64,000 nucleotides of DNA, taken from assembly GCA_018241895.1 (NCBI GenBank), contig JAFECX010000217.1, forward strand, positions 1 through 64,000, in the 5' to 3' direction. This document shows, piece after piece, positions 37,752 to 47,310 of the stretch. Numbering within the stretch: the stretch's first letter is position 1; every line of letters begins with the position of its first letter. The stretch comes from Pseudomonadota bacterium. Its GTDB lineage: Bacteria > Pseudomonadota > Gammaproteobacteria > Burkholderiales > Burkholderiaceae_C. Below the pieces are notes generated by a model. It saw only the letters and a list, made by a program, of their open reading frames with translations, was not told where the DNA came from and ran no database searches. A program made the position numbers and the translations under genes.

Positions 37752-38470
37752 GCCGGCGCGGCTTCCTCGGCACGGCCGCCGCCGGGCTCGCCGGCGTGAT
37801 GCTGGCGCCCGGCATCCGCCTGGTCGAGATCGCGCAGGCGGCGGCGCCCACGGCCGGCGCAAACCCCGGCGTGCGCTGGGGCATGCTGATCGACACCACC
37901 CGGTGCGCCAGCGGCTGCACCGACTGCGTCGACGCCTGCTTCACCGAGAACGGCATCGACCCGAAGAAGACGCGCACCTCGTCGCAGTGGATCCGCAAGG
38001 TCGAGCTGAAGGAGGCCAAGACCGGCCGCAGCGCATCGGTGCCGGTGATGTGCCAGCACTGCGCCGAGCCGCCCTGCGTCGACGTGTGCCCGACCGGCGC
38101 CTCGTTCAAGCGTGCCGACGGCATCGTGCTCGTCGACCGCCACATCTGCATCGGCTGCCGCTACTGCATGATGGCCTGCCCGTACAAGGCGCGCAGCTTC
38201 GTGCACGAGCCGCTGTCCGACCAGAAGCCCGACATCCCGCGCGGCCAGGGCTGCGTCGAGGGCTGCACGCTGTGCGTGCACCGCCAGGACCGCGGCGACC
38301 ACACGACGGCCTGCGCCGAAGCCTGCACGAAGGCCGGCCACGGCGCCATCGTGTTCGGCGACCTCAACGATCCGACGAGCGAGATCGCACGGCGCGTGCG
38401 CGAGCTCGCCAGCGCGCCGCTGCGCGCCGATCTCGCGCTCGACCCGGGCGTGCGCTACCAGGGGCTGTGA
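37748..38470 (+). CDS. dsrO: DsrO, Tat-exported iron-sulfur protein
   Basis: Periplasmic ferredoxin-like subunit of DsrMKJOP. 240 aa. Twin-arginine signal MSRRGFLGTAAAG, then cysteine groups for several [4Fe-4S] clusters: CASGCTDCVDAC, CQHCAEPPCVDVC, CIGCRYCMMAC and CVEGCTLCVHR. ATG overlaps the dsrJ stop (ATGA). Confidence 0.95.
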   Translation: MSRRGFLGTAAAGLAGVMLAPGIRLVEIAQAAAPTAGANPGVRWGMLIDTTRCASGCTDCVDACFTENGIDPKKTRTSSQWIRKVELKEAKTGRSASVPVMCQHCAEPPCVDVCPTGASFKRADGIVLVDRHICIGCRYCMMACPYKARSFVHEPLSDQKPDIPRGQGCVEGCTLCVHRQDRGDHTTACAEACTKAGHGAIVFGDLNDPTSEIARRVRELASAPLRADLALDPGVRYQGL

Positions 38471-38475
38471 CGGCC

Positions 38476-39687
38476 ATGCCCGGCACCACCCTGCCCATGC
38501 AGACGCACGCCGAGTCGCGCCGCTTCTGGCTGCTCGCCGCCGCCGGCGCGCTCGTCACGCTCGCCGGCCTCGCGGCGGCGCACCTGATGGAGGAGCGCGG
38601 CCACGTCATCACCGGCATGGACAACCAGGTGGTCTGGGGCCTGCCGCACGTGTTCGCGATCTTCATGATCGTCGCCGCCTCGGGCGTGCTCAACGTGGCC
38701 TCGGTCGGCTCGGTGTTCGGGCAGGCGGCGTACAAGAAGCGCGCGCCGCTGTCGGGCCTCGTCAGCCTGGCGCTGCTCGCCGGCGGCCTGATGGTGCTGA
38801 TGCTCGACCTCGGCCGGCCCGACCGCGTGCTGGTCGCGGCCACGCGCTACAACTTCACGTCGATGTTCGCCGTGAACGTGTTCCTGTACTCGGGCCTGGC
38901 GGCCATCGTTGCCGTCTACCTGTGGACGATGTTCGAGCGCCGCCTCGCGCCCTGGTCCAGGCCGGCCGGCGTCGCGGTCATGGTGTGGCGCTTCGTGCTC
39001 ACCACCGGCACCGGCGCGATCTTCGGCTTCCTCGTCGCGCGCCAGGCGTACCAGTCGGCCCTGCTGCCGCCGCTGTTCGTCGTGCTGTCGTTCGGCTGGG
39101 GGCTGGCGGTGTTCCTCGTCGTGCAGCGGGCCATGCTGGCCTGGAACGGCCGCGCGCCGGCGCCCGAGGTCGAGCGGCGCCTGGCGCGGCTGCTCGCCGT
39201 CTTCGTCGCGCTCGCTTTGTACTTCGTCGCCGTGCTGCACCTGACGAACCTGTACTACGCGCGCCAGGGTGCGTTCGAGGCCTTCGTCCTGCTCGGGCGC
39301 GGCGGCGGCGGCACGTTCGCGCTGCTGTTCTGGCTCGGCTTCGTCGCGCTCGGCTCGGTGCTGCCGTTCGCGCTGCTGCTGGCGCCGCGCGGCGCGGGCG
39401 GCCGGCACGCCACGCTCGCGGCCTCGCTGCTGGTGGTGCTCGGCGCCTTCGCCTTCCTGTACGTCTTCATCGTCGGCGGACAGGCGTTCCCGCTCGAGAT
39501 CTTCCCCGGCTACGTCGCGACGAGTTCCTTCGGCGACGGGCAGGTGGCGCACTACGTGCCGTCCTGGCCCGAGCTGGCGCTGGGCGTCGGCGGCCTGGGC
39601 GCGGCCTTCCTGGTGACGACGATCGGCGTGCACGTGCTCGACTTCCTGCCCGAAGACGACGCGCCGGACGTCCGCGCCGAAGCCTGA
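38476..39687 (+). CDS. dsrP: DsrP, NrfD-like quinone-interacting membrane protein
   Basis: 403 aa polysulfide reductase/NrfD family protein with about ten hydrophobic helices. It forms the membrane anchor of DsrO and exchanges electrons with quinone. Recognisable: MVLMLDLGRPDRVL and TRYNFTSMFAVNVFLYSG. A GTG at 38467, overlapping the dsrO stop, is an alternative start. Confidence 0.94.
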   Translation: MPGTTLPMQTHAESRRFWLLAAAGALVTLAGLAAAHLMEERGHVITGMDNQVVWGLPHVFAIFMIVAASGVLNVASVGSVFGQAAYKKRAPLSGLVSLALLAGGLMVLMLDLGRPDRVLVAATRYNFTSMFAVNVFLYSGLAAIVAVYLWTMFERRLAPWSRPAGVAVMVWRFVLTTGTGAIFGFLVARQAYQSALLPPLFVVLSFGWGLAVFLVVQRAMLAWNGRAPAPEVERRLARLLAVFVALALYFVAVLHLTNLYYARQGAFEAFVLLGRGGGGTFALLFWLGFVALGSVLPFALLLAPRGAGGRHATLAASLLVVLGAFAFLYVFIVGGQAFPLEIFPGYVATSSFGDGQVAHYVPSWPELALGVGGLGAAFLVTTIGVHVLDFLPEDDAPDVRAEA

Positions 39688-39690
39688 GCG

Positions 39691-41106
39691 ATGCGGCGCC
39701 TGTACGTCTCGGCCGCGCACCGCTCGTCGGGCAAGACCACGGTCGCGCTCGGTCTGGCCGCGGCGCTGGCCGCCCAGGGCAGCACGGTGCAGCCGTTCAA
39801 GAAGGGCCCCGACTACATCGATCCGATGTGGCTCGGCCTGGCCGCGGGCCGCCCCTGCCGCAACCTCGACCCGCACCTCGAGCGCCCCGAGGCGCTGCTG
39901 TCGGCCTTCGCGCGCCACGCGGCCGCGGCCGACGTCGCGCTGGTCGAGGGCAACATGGGCCTGCACGACGGTATGGCGCTGGACGGCAGCGACAGCAACG
40001 CGGCGCTGGCGCGCCTGCTCGGCGCCCCGGTGCTGCTGGTGCTCGACGCGCGCGGCATGACGCGCGGCGTCGCGGCGCTGGTGCTCGGCATGCAGGCTTT
40101 CGACCCCGAGGTGCGCATCGGCGGCGTCGTGCTCGATCGTGTCGGCGGCGCGCGCCACGAAGCGAAGCTGCGCGCGGCCCTCGAGCGCTACACCGACGTG
40201 CCGGTGCTGGGCGCGGTCGCCGACGATGCGCGCCTCGCGATCGGCGAGCGCCACCTCGGCCTGGTGCCCTGTGCCGAGCACGACGCGGCGGCCGAGCGCG
40301 TGCAGGCGATCGGCCGCATCGTCGCGGCGCAGGTCGATCTGGGCCGCGTGCGCGAGATCGCGGCCCACGCGCCGCCGCTGGCCGTGCGCGTGGCGCCGCC
40401 CGGGCCACCCCCGCCGCCGCGTCTGCCGCACGGGCGCACGGCGCTGCGCATCGGCGTGGCGCGCGACCGCGCGTTCGGCTTCTACTACGTCGACGACCTG
40501 GCCGCGCTCGAGCGCTGCGGCGCCGAACTGGTGTTCATCGACACCCTGCACGACACGGTGCTGCCGGCGCTCGACGGCCTCGTCATCGGCGGCGGCTTTC
40601 CCGAGACCAGTCTCGACGCGCTGGCGGCGAATGCGCCGCTGCGCGCCGCGCTGCGCAGCGCGATCGAAGCCGGGCTGCCCACCTACGCCGAGTGCGGCGG
40701 CCTGATGTACCTGGCGCGCAGCATCACCTGGCAGGGGCGCACGCTGCCGATGGTGGGCGCAATTCCCGGCGATGCGCTGATGCACGCGCGCGCCATCGGT
40801 CGCGGCTACGTGCAACTGCAGGAGACCGAGGCCATGCCGTGGGCAGGCGGCGACGGCGGCCTCGTGCGCGGGCACGAGTTCCACCACTCGAGCCTCGAGA
40901 ACCTCGCTGCGCACGTGCGCTTCGCGTACCGCGTGCAGCGCGGGCACGGCGTCGACGGGTGTCGCGACGGGCTCGTGCTGCACCGCCTGCTCGCCTCGTA
41001 CGCCCATCTGCGCGACGGCGCCGGCGCGGCGTGGGTGCCGCGCTTCGTCGATTTCGCCCGCCGCGCGCGCGCCGAGCGCACGCGGGGGGTCACGTTGGCT
41101 GCCTGA
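39691..41106 (+). CDS. dsrN: DsrN, siroheme amidase/cobyrinate a,c-diamide synthase-like
   Basis: Glutamine-dependent amidation of siroheme to the siroheme amide used by DsrAB. 471 aa, CbiA/CobB architecture: N-terminal P-loop SSGKTTVALGLAAAL with FKKGPDYIDP, EGNMGLHDG, then a type-1 glutamine amidotransferase domain with the nucleophile in YAECGGLMYL and a late VRGHEFHHSS. Starts three bases after dsrP. Confidence 0.93.
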   Translation: MRRLYVSAAHRSSGKTTVALGLAAALAAQGSTVQPFKKGPDYIDPMWLGLAAGRPCRNLDPHLERPEALLSAFARHAAAADVALVEGNMGLHDGMALDGSDSNAALARLLGAPVLLVLDARGMTRGVAALVLGMQAFDPEVRIGGVVLDRVGGARHEAKLRAALERYTDVPVLGAVADDARLAIGERHLGLVPCAEHDAAAERVQAIGRIVAAQVDLGRVREIAAHAPPLAVRVAPPGPPPPPRLPHGRTALRIGVARDRAFGFYYVDDLAALERCGAELVFIDTLHDTVLPALDGLVIGGGFPETSLDALAANAPLRAALRSAIEAGLPTYAECGGLMYLARSITWQGRTLPMVGAIPGDALMHARAIGRGYVQLQETEAMPWAGGDGGLVRGHEFHHSSLENLAAHVRFAYRVQRGHGVDGCRDGLVLHRLLASYAHLRDGAGAAWVPRFVDFARRARAERTRGVTLAA

Positions 41107-41119
41107 GGAGCTGTGCCGC

Positions 41120-41476
41120 ATGTCATCACCGAAGTCCGTGCGCACCGTGATGGTCGAAGGGCGTCCGATCGCCACCGACAAGGAGGGCTACCTGGTCGAC
41201 CTGCACGATTGGTCCGAGGCCTTCGCGACGGCGCTGGCGCACGAAGAGGGGCTCGAGCTCACGCCGGCGCACTGGGAGGTGCTGCGCTTCCTGCGCAACC
41301 ACTGGCACGAGCACGGCGTGCAGCCGCAGGTGCGCGTGATGATCCGCCACTTCGGCAAGGTCTGGGGCCCCGAGCGCGCCAGCAACCACGCGCTGCACGA
41401 GTTGTTCCCGATCGGCGGGCCGCAGAAGCAGGGCAACCGCCTCGCCGGCCTGCTGCGCACGAAGGGCGAGCACTGA
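41120..41476 (+). CDS. DsrC-family paralogue lacking both cysteines (RspA-type)
   Basis: 118 aa. The DsrC/TusE core is intact ([48 protein letters not shown]), but the C-terminal arm reads [14 protein letters not shown]: the CysB position is Asn and the penultimate CysA position is Glu. It has no cysteine at all and so cannot carry sulfur by the known mechanism. Cysteine-less DsrC homologues are called RspA and thought regulatory. Between dsrN and dsrR. Confidence 0.9.
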   Translation: MSSPKSVRTVMVEGRPIATDKEGYLVDLHDWSEAFATALAHEEGLELTPAHWEVLRFLRNHWHEHGVQPQVRVMIRHFGKVWGPERASNHALHELFPIGGPQKQGNRLAGLLRTKGEH

Positions 41477-41493
41477 GCACGAGGAGCCGCGAG

Positions 41494-41841
41494 ATGTTCA
41501 GCATCACGCCCAGGGCGCTGGCCGAGTTGCAGGCGGCCGTCGCGCGCAGCGAGGCCCACGGCATGGCGCTGCGCATTGCCGCGCGCGAACGCGCCGACGG
41601 CAGCATCCAGTTCGGCATGGGATTCGACGAAGAGCGCGAGAACGACCAGGCCGTCCGGCTGCAGGAGCTGACCGTGCTCCTGGGTGCCAGCAGCCGGCCG
41701 CATCTGTTGCGGACCGTGCTCGACTGCATCGAGGTCGAGCGCGGACGCTACGACTTCGTCTTCAGGCCGCAATCGGGTGCCGATGGCCGCGATGCGGGCC
41801 AGGGCAGCGGATGCGGCGAACAGCCCGAGGCGATGCCATGA
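41494..41841 (+). CDS. dsrR: DsrR, A-type (IscA-like) protein without cluster cysteines
   Basis: 115 aa. [19 protein letters not shown] is the IscA/A-type start; [22 protein letters not shown] and QELTVLLG follow. The three cluster-binding cysteines of IscA (one mid, CxC near the end) are absent, as in DsrR of other sulfur oxidisers, where it affects dsr expression. Its stop overlaps the next start. Confidence 0.88.
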   Translation: MFSITPRALAELQAAVARSEAHGMALRIAARERADGSIQFGMGFDEERENDQAVRLQELTVLLGASSRPHLLRTVLDCIEVERGRYDFVFRPQSGADGRDAGQGSGCGEQPEAMP

Positions 41842-42680
41842 ACTCGTTCGTCGACCTGGCCGCGATGATGCAGCCGGGCGAGGGGGATGGCGGGCGCGAC
41901 GGCGCGCGCGGCATCGTGCACCTCGTGGGCGCCGGGCCGGGCGACCCCGAGTTGCTGACGCTGCGTGCGGCGCGCCTGCTCGAGCGCGCCGACGTCGTCG
42001 TCTACGACCATCTCGTCGGCGCCGGCGTGCTCGCGCTCGTCGGCGCGCAGGCCGAGCGCGTCTACGTCGGCAAGCAGCGCGCCGATCACCGCGTGCCGCA
42101 GCCGCAGATCAACACGCTGCTGGTTGCGCTGGCGCGCGAGGGCCGCACGGTGGTGCGGCTCAAGGGCGGCGACCCGTTCGTGTTCGGCCGTGGCGGCGAG
42201 GAGCTGCAGGCGCTGGCCGCCGCCGGTGTGCGCTTCGAGGTGGTGCCCGGCATCACGGCGGCCTGCGGTGTCACCGCCTACGCCGGCATCCCGCTTACTC
42301 ACCGCGATTGCGCGCAGAGCTGCACCTTCGTCACCGGGCACCTGAAGGACGGCAGCTGCAACCTCGACTGGCCGGCGCTGGCCCGACCGCGCCAGACGGT
42401 GGTGATCTACATGGGCCTGGCGGGCCTGCCGACGATCTGCGCGCAGCTCGCCGCGCACGGCCTGGGCGCCGACTGGCCTGCCGCAGTGATCGGCAGCGGC
42501 ACGCTGGCGCAGCAGCGCGTCGTGGCCGGCACGCTCGGCACGCTGCCGGCGTTGGTGGCCGACGCGGCGCTCACGGCGCCGTGCCTGACCATCGTCGGCG
42601 AGGTCGTGCGGCTGCGCGACGAGCTGGCATGGTTCGCCAGTGCACCGCGTGTGCATGCCGAGGTGGCGCCGCTGCGATGA
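41838..42680 (+). CDS. cobA: Uroporphyrinogen-III C-methyltransferase (SUMT)
   Basis: First committed step to siroheme: two SAM-dependent methylations of uroporphyrinogen III to precorrin-2. 280 aa. [64 protein letters not shown] and YMGLAGL are diagnostic. ATG 41838 overlaps the dsrR stop. Placement at the end of dsr indicates dedicated supply for DsrAB. Confidence 0.94.
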   Translation: MNSFVDLAAMMQPGEGDGGRDGARGIVHLVGAGPGDPELLTLRAARLLERADVVVYDHLVGAGVLALVGAQAERVYVGKQRADHRVPQPQINTLLVALAREGRTVVRLKGGDPFVFGRGGEELQALAAAGVRFEVVPGITAACGVTAYAGIPLTHRDCAQSCTFVTGHLKDGSCNLDWPALARPRQTVVIYMGLAGLPTICAQLAAHGLGADWPAAVIGSGTLAQQRVVAGTLGTLPALVADAALTAPCLTIVGEVVRLRDELAWFASAPRVHAEVAPLR

Positions 42681-42727
42681 CGGGCCGCGCACGCGCGCCG
42701 GCGCCTGCCCGTGCCGCGCGTCGCGCG

Positions 42728-43450
42728 CTAGCGCATGCCCGTGACGCGCGCCTCGACCGCGAACACCGCCGCCTCGACGCGCGAGCTCAGGTTGAGCTTG
42801 GCGAGGATGTGGCGCACGTGCAGCTTGACGGTGTCGTGGCTGATGTCGAGCGCGCGCGCGATGGTCTTGTTGCTCTCGCCGCGCGCCAGGTGCTCGAGGA
42901 TCTGGCGCTCGCGCTCGGTGAGCGAGGCCAGCAGGTCGCCGCGGTTGCGCGCACCGGGGCCCGACTGCAGCAGTTGCGCCAGCTTGGGCGTCATCGCCGG
43001 CGCCACCACGAGTTCGCCGCGCGCCGCGTTGCCGATGGCGGCGATCACGTCCTCGGGCTCCATGTCCTTGAGCAGATAGCCGCGCACGCCGGCGCGCAGA
43101 GCGGCGGCGAAGTCGGCCTCGGAGTCGCTCATCGTCAGGATCACGGTCGGCGTGTCGAGCCCCTCGGCGCGGATGCGCTGCAGCAGCGTGAGTCCGTCCA
43201 TCGCCGGCATGCGCAGGTCGAGCACGAGCAGGTCGGGACGCTTTTCGCGCAGCGCGGCGATCACCTGCTCGGGATCGGACAGCGCCGCCACCACGTCCAT
43301 GCCGGCGCGCTGGCGCAGCAGGTCGGTGAGGCCGGTGCGGCACAGCGAATGGTCGTCGACGAGCATCAGCCGCGGCGCGGGGGGCGCGGCGGCTTCGGTG
43401 CCGGCGGCCGCGGTCGAGCGCGCGCCGGGCAACGGCGCGCCGACGTTCAT
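42728..43450 (-). CDS. NarL-type response regulator
   Basis: 240 aa. Receiver domain at ~27-145 with phospho-acceptor Asp78 (LLVLDLRMPAMDG), acidic pair VDDH, Thr and Lys of ILTMSDS and GYLLKD. LuxR-type HTH at ~172-235 (LTERERQILEHLARGESNK, ALDISHDTVKLHVRHIL). Coupled to the kinase by ATGA overlap. Closest by eye to NarL. Targets unknown; position between dsr and apr/sat suggests regulation of energy metabolism. Confidence 0.92.
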   Translation of the reverse strand: MNVGAPLPGARSTAAAGTEAAAPPAPRLMLVDDHSLCRTGLTDLLRQRAGMDVVAALSDPEQVIAALREKRPDLLVLDLRMPAMDGLTLLQRIRAEGLDTPTVILTMSDSEADFAAALRAGVRGYLLKDMEPEDVIAAIGNAARGELVVAPAMTPKLAQLLQSGPGARNRGDLLASLTERERQILEHLARGESNKTIARALDISHDTVKLHVRHILAKLNLSSRVEAAVFAVEARVTGMR

Positions 43451-44670
43451 GCGGCGGCTCCTGCAGCCAGCGTGCCGGCGCTGCCCGAGGCCGCCGCGAG
43501 CGGAAAGCGCAGCCGCACGCAGGTGCCGCGGCCCGCGCGCGGCCCGAGCTCGAGCGTGCCGCCGAGCCGGCGCGCGCGCTCGCGCATGATCGACACGCCG
43601 TAGTGCGAGCCGTCGTCGTCGGCCGGCGTGCGCAGGCCGCTGCCGTCGTCCTCGACGCGCACCTCGAGCGTGGGGCCGTCGCGCTCGACGTGCACCCAGG
43701 CGTGGCGCGCGCGCGCGTGGCGCGCGATGTTGCCCAGCGCCTCCTGGACGATGCGGTAGACCTGTTCCTCCTGCGCCGGCGCAAGCGACAACTCCGAGAG
43801 CATGTGGGCCATCTCGAGCTTGGCGCCGCCGCGCGCGCGAAACGCCTCGGCGCTGGCCGCCAGCGCGTGTGCCAGCCCGCGCGCCGGCATCGGTGCGCGC
43901 ATGTGCGTGAGCAGCGCGCGCAGGCTGGCGTGCGCCTCGCGCACGGCGCCGCGCACGTCGTCGAAGTAGCTCTCGGCGCGGGCCTGGTCGCAGCCGCGGA
44001 TCGCGTCTTGCAGCAGCGGCAGGCGCATCTTGACGTAGGCGAGCGACTGGCCGATCGAGTCGTGCACGTCGGCGGCGATGGCCTGGCGCTCGTCGGCGAG
44101 CGCAGCACGCAGGTTGGCGCGCTCCAGGCGCGCGTTCTCGAGCGCGAGCCCGAGCAGCGCGCCCACCGTCTCGAGCAGCGCCAGCACCTGCGGCGACGGC
44201 TCCGACGTGCTGCCGTAGAAGAGGTTGTAGATGCCGAGCAGCCGCCCGCGATGCGACAGCGGCACGGCGAGGATGCGACGGCAGCCGCTGCCGAAGTAGG
44301 CGCTGTCGCTGCGCCGCGCGCACGCACTCAGGTCGTGGCCCCAGGCCGGCCGGCGTGCCTGCAGCGCCGAGCCGCAGGCGCCGCAATCGCCCTCGACCGC
44401 GCGTTCGGCCTCGAGCACCGGTTCGGGCAGCCCCTGGCTGGCCACCAGGTGCATGCGCTGGCCGGCATCGTCGAGCACGCGCACCGCACCGGCCGCGGCG
44501 CCGGCCAGCGTCACCACGGGCGACAGGAAGCGCGCGAGCAGTTCATTCAGATCGTTGCCCGAGGCCAGGCCGGCCGTGATTTCGGCCAGCAGCCCCGCGG
44601 GCGCCATCGCCGGCAGCGCGGCGCTGCCGCTGGCGCTCGGGGTCGACGGGGACAGCTCGATCACGGACAT
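43447..44670 (-). CDS. Cytoplasmic GAF-domain histidine kinase (NarX/HisKA_3 type)
   Basis: 407 aa, no transmembrane segment. A GAF domain at ~25-180 contains four cysteines: 96, 99, 117 and 130 (GDCGACG, LSACARRSD, GSGCRRILAVPL). Then HisKA_3 dimerisation with His203 (ADVHDSIGQSLAYVKMRL) and an HATPase domain (VYRIVQEALGNIARHA, VEDDGSGL). The cysteine set could bind a metal or Fe-S centre and sense redox state. ATG 44694 is an alternative start. Confidence 0.9.
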   Translation of the reverse strand: MSVIELSPSTPSASGSAALPAMAPAGLLAEITAGLASGNDLNELLARFLSPVVTLAGAAAGAVRVLDDAGQRMHLVASQGLPEPVLEAERAVEGDCGACGSALQARRPAWGHDLSACARRSDSAYFGSGCRRILAVPLSHRGRLLGIYNLFYGSTSEPSPQVLALLETVGALLGLALENARLERANLRAALADERQAIAADVHDSIGQSLAYVKMRLPLLQDAIRGCDQARAESYFDDVRGAVREAHASLRALLTHMRAPMPARGLAHALAASAEAFRARGGAKLEMAHMLSELSLAPAQEEQVYRIVQEALGNIARHARARHAWVHVERDGPTLEVRVEDDGSGLRTPADDDGSHYGVSIMRERARRLGGTLELGPRAGRGTCVRLRFPLAAASGSAGTLAAGAAA

Positions 44671-44881
44671 CTCGCTCAAGGGGTGTCTGCGCATCCGGCT
44701 CGCTCGACGGGCGTGATGTCACGACCCGACGGGCAACCGCCGCACACGTGCCCGGGCCCGATTCTGCACGCGCAGGGCGCAAGCGTGCGCGGCGATGGCC
44801 TCATGGGCCATGCGGGCGGCCGTCGCGCGGCCAGCGCTCCGCGGCACGCCCGCGCGCAGTGGCGGCGGCATGTGCAGGGAT

Positions 44882-45859
44882 TCATGGTCGTGCAGCGTGC
44901 CTGCGTGCCGTCAACAAGGCGGTGCCGCGGCCGGCGCTGCGCAGCTGGCCGCAGTGGCGGATGAACTCCGCGGTGTCGCGCCCGACGTGCTTGTCGCGGT
45001 GCAGCACGATCGACAGGCGCCGCAGCGCGCGCGGCAGGCTGGTACGCAGTTCGACCAGCGTCCCCTGCGCCAGCTCCTGCGCGACGACCTCGCGCGCCAG
45101 GCATCCGAGCGCAGCGCCGGCGGCCACCAGGCGCTTGATCGCCTCGGGGCTGCTCAGTTCGAACTCGATGTTGAGCGAGCCGACGCGCTCGAGCAGCCAC
45201 AGCTCGGCCGCTTCGCGCGTGCCCGAGCCGGGCTCGCGCAACGCCCACGATGCGGCGCGCAACTCGCGCAGCGCGACCGGACGGCCGACCAGCGGGTGCT
45301 CGGGCGCGGCGACGACGACCAGCTCGTCGGTCAGCCACGGCCGCACGGCGAGGCGCGGATGCGTCTGCGTGCCCTCGATGAAGCCGACGTCGGCGTCGAG
45401 GCCGGCCACGGCCTCGATCACCTCGCGCGTGTTGCCGATCATCAGCTGCACCGGCTGCGCCGGGTGGGCGAGCTTCCAGCGCGCCAGCAGCGCCGGCAGC
45501 AGGTACTCGCCGATCGTGAGGCTGGCCGCCAGGTGCAGCGGCACCGGCCGCTCGGGCGTGAGCAGCCGCTCGAGCTCGAGCGCGCGGTCGAGCAGCGCCG
45601 CTGCCTTGGGCAGCAGCGCGCGGCCGTTCTCGTTGAGCGCCAGACGGCGCCCGATGCGATCGAACAACTGCACGCCCAGCGTGCCCTCGAGTTCGGCCAG
45701 CGCCGCGCTGGCGGCGGACTGCGAGCGTGCCACGCGGTCGGCGGCAGCGCGCGTGGAGCCGGCGCGCGCGGTGGCGACGAAGACCTCCAGCTGGCGCAGG
45801 CTCAGGCGCAGGCGCGGCGCCAGCGCATGGTCCTTGCGCTGATCGATTTTTCCGGACAT
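44882..45859 (-). CDS. LysR-family transcriptional regulator divergent from sat
   Basis: 325 aa. N-terminal winged HTH (LRQLEVFVATARAGSTRAAADRVARSQ) and a periplasmic-binding-protein-like effector domain. Divergent placement from sat, 216 bases apart, is the usual arrangement for a LysR regulator of its neighbour. Effector unknown; the CysB/CbbR branch cannot be decided by eye. The gap 44671-44881 downstream shows nothing. Confidence 0.93.
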   Translation of the reverse strand: MSGKIDQRKDHALAPRLRLSLRQLEVFVATARAGSTRAAADRVARSQSAASAALAELEGTLGVQLFDRIGRRLALNENGRALLPKAAALLDRALELERLLTPERPVPLHLAASLTIGEYLLPALLARWKLAHPAQPVQLMIGNTREVIEAVAGLDADVGFIEGTQTHPRLAVRPWLTDELVVVAAPEHPLVGRPVALRELRAASWALREPGSGTREAAELWLLERVGSLNIEFELSSPEAIKRLVAAGAALGCLAREVVAQELAQGTLVELRTSLPRALRRLSIVLHRDKHVGRDTAEFIRHCGQLRSAGRGTALLTARRHAARP

Positions 45860-46075
45860 CGTGACCAGTATTGTCCGTTTTTACTCGTGCACGCGGATGC
45901 CTACGATCGGCCTCGTCCGCGCGTGTGCACATGAAGGTGCGCATGGGGGTGCGCCAGCCCCGCGGCCGCGCCGGGGATTCCCCCGGGGTGGTGGCCTCGG
46001 ACCGGATCTTGCAAGGTGGTCGAGGCTCGGTGCGCGGCACCCGGGCACCGCCAGCCGCACGGAGGGCACGCAGCG
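45860..46075. promoter_or_regulatory. LysR/sat divergent promoter region
   Basis: 216 bases. An A/T-rich island at 45864-45892 (CAGTATTGTCCG, then TTTTTACT) next to the lysR start is a candidate LysR site or promoter. Further right GGGG-ATT-CCCC (45973-45983) runs into the palindrome CCCCGGGG (45981-45988). No TACCC-N5-GGGTA dyad is present, so sat-apr looks separately controlled. Confidence 0.45.
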
Positions 46076-47257
46076 ATGGGCGGTCTCGTCGATCCGCACG
46101 GAAGCGACCGGCTGCGCCCGCTGCTGCTCGAAGGCGAGGCGCTCGCCGCGGAGCGCCGGCGTGCGGCCTCGCTGCCCGCCTTGCGCGTGAGCTCGCGCGA
46201 GCGCGGCGACATCCTGATGCTCGGCATCGGCGGCTTCACGCCGCTGGACGGCTTCATGACGCATGCCGACTGGCGCGGCGCCTGCGACGACATGCGGCTG
46301 GCAAGCGGCCTGTTCTGGCCGATCCCGATCACGCTGTCGGCCGATGCCGCGCAGGCCGCGTCGATCGGCGTCGGCGACGAGGTCGCGCTGCTCGACCCGG
46401 ACGACGGCGCGCCGCTGGCGACGATGCGCGTGAGCGAGAAGTACCCGATCGACAAGGCGCGCGAGTGCGCGGCGGTGTTTCGCACCACCGAACTCGCGCA
46501 CCCGGGCGTGAAGATGGTGATGGAGCAAGGCGACGTGAACCTCGCCGGCCCGCTGAAGATCCTCTCGCAGGGCGGATTCCCCGAGAAGTACGGCGCGCTG
46601 TACATGACGCCCGAACAGACGCGCGCGCTGTTCCGCGCGCGCGGCTGGCGGCGCGTGGCCGCGTTCCAGACGCGCAACCCGATGCACCGTTCGCACGAGT
46701 ACCTGGCCAAGATCGCGATCGAGGTCTGCGACGGCCTGCTGGTGCACTCGCTGCTCGGTGCGCTCAAGCCGGGCGACATCCCGGCCGAGGTGCGCACGCG
46801 CGCCATCGCTGCGCTGGCGAAGAACTACTTCGTGCCCTCGACGATCGTGCAGGCCGGCTATCCGCTGGACATGCGCTACGCCGGGCCGCGCGAGGCGCTG
46901 CTGCATGCGCTGTTCAGGCAGAACTACGGCTGCTCGCACCTGGTCGTCGGCCGCGACCACGCGGGCGTGGGCAGCTACTACGGCCCGTTCGACGCGCACC
47001 GCATCTTCGACCAGATCCCCGAGGGGGCGCTGCAGATCCGGCCGCTGAGGATCGACGTCTCGTTCTGGTGCCATCGCTGCGGCGGCATGGCCTCGGCACG
47101 CACCTGCCCGCACGGCGACGCCGAGCGCCTGCAGGTGAGCGGCACGCAGTTGCGCAAGTGGCTCTCCGAAGGCCACAGCGTGCCGGCCGAATTCAGCCGC
47201 CCCGAGGTGCTCGAGATCCTGCGCGCCCATTACGCCGCCGGTGCACCGCCACGCTAG
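46076..47257 (+). CDS. sat: Dissimilatory ATP sulfurylase
   Basis: Converts APS and pyrophosphate to sulfate and ATP, the energy-conserving last step of sulfur oxidation. 393 aa, homo-oligomeric Sat type without an APS-kinase domain. Motifs: [24 protein letters not shown] (QxRNP, HxxH), [13 protein letters not shown] and [10 protein letters not shown]-like [11 protein letters not shown] zinc-type set [16 protein letters not shown] is present. ATG 46076 follows GGAGGG. Leads sat-aprB-aprA. Confidence 0.95.
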   Translation: MGGLVDPHGSDRLRPLLLEGEALAAERRRAASLPALRVSSRERGDILMLGIGGFTPLDGFMTHADWRGACDDMRLASGLFWPIPITLSADAAQAASIGVGDEVALLDPDDGAPLATMRVSEKYPIDKARECAAVFRTTELAHPGVKMVMEQGDVNLAGPLKILSQGGFPEKYGALYMTPEQTRALFRARGWRRVAAFQTRNPMHRSHEYLAKIAIEVCDGLLVHSLLGALKPGDIPAEVRTRAIAALAKNYFVPSTIVQAGYPLDMRYAGPREALLHALFRQNYGCSHLVVGRDHAGVGSYYGPFDAHRIFDQIPEGALQIRPLRIDVSFWCHRCGGMASARTCPHGDAERLQVSGTQLRKWLSEGHSVPAEFSRPEVLEILRAHYAAGAPPR

Positions 47258-47310
47258 CGCCGCCGCACCCCGAGCGGCCCCGACCCCTCCCGCCACCCTG
47301 GAGACACACG

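Noticed and set aside
38455-41181. ~900-codon minus-strand open frame
   Set aside because: Antisense to dsrP-dsrN, both strongly conserved on the plus strand; composition is shadow-like.
44720-44735. ACCCGACGGGC near the kinase start as a further TACCC dyad
   Set aside because: Three-base spacer and a mismatched right half; too weak to group with the others.
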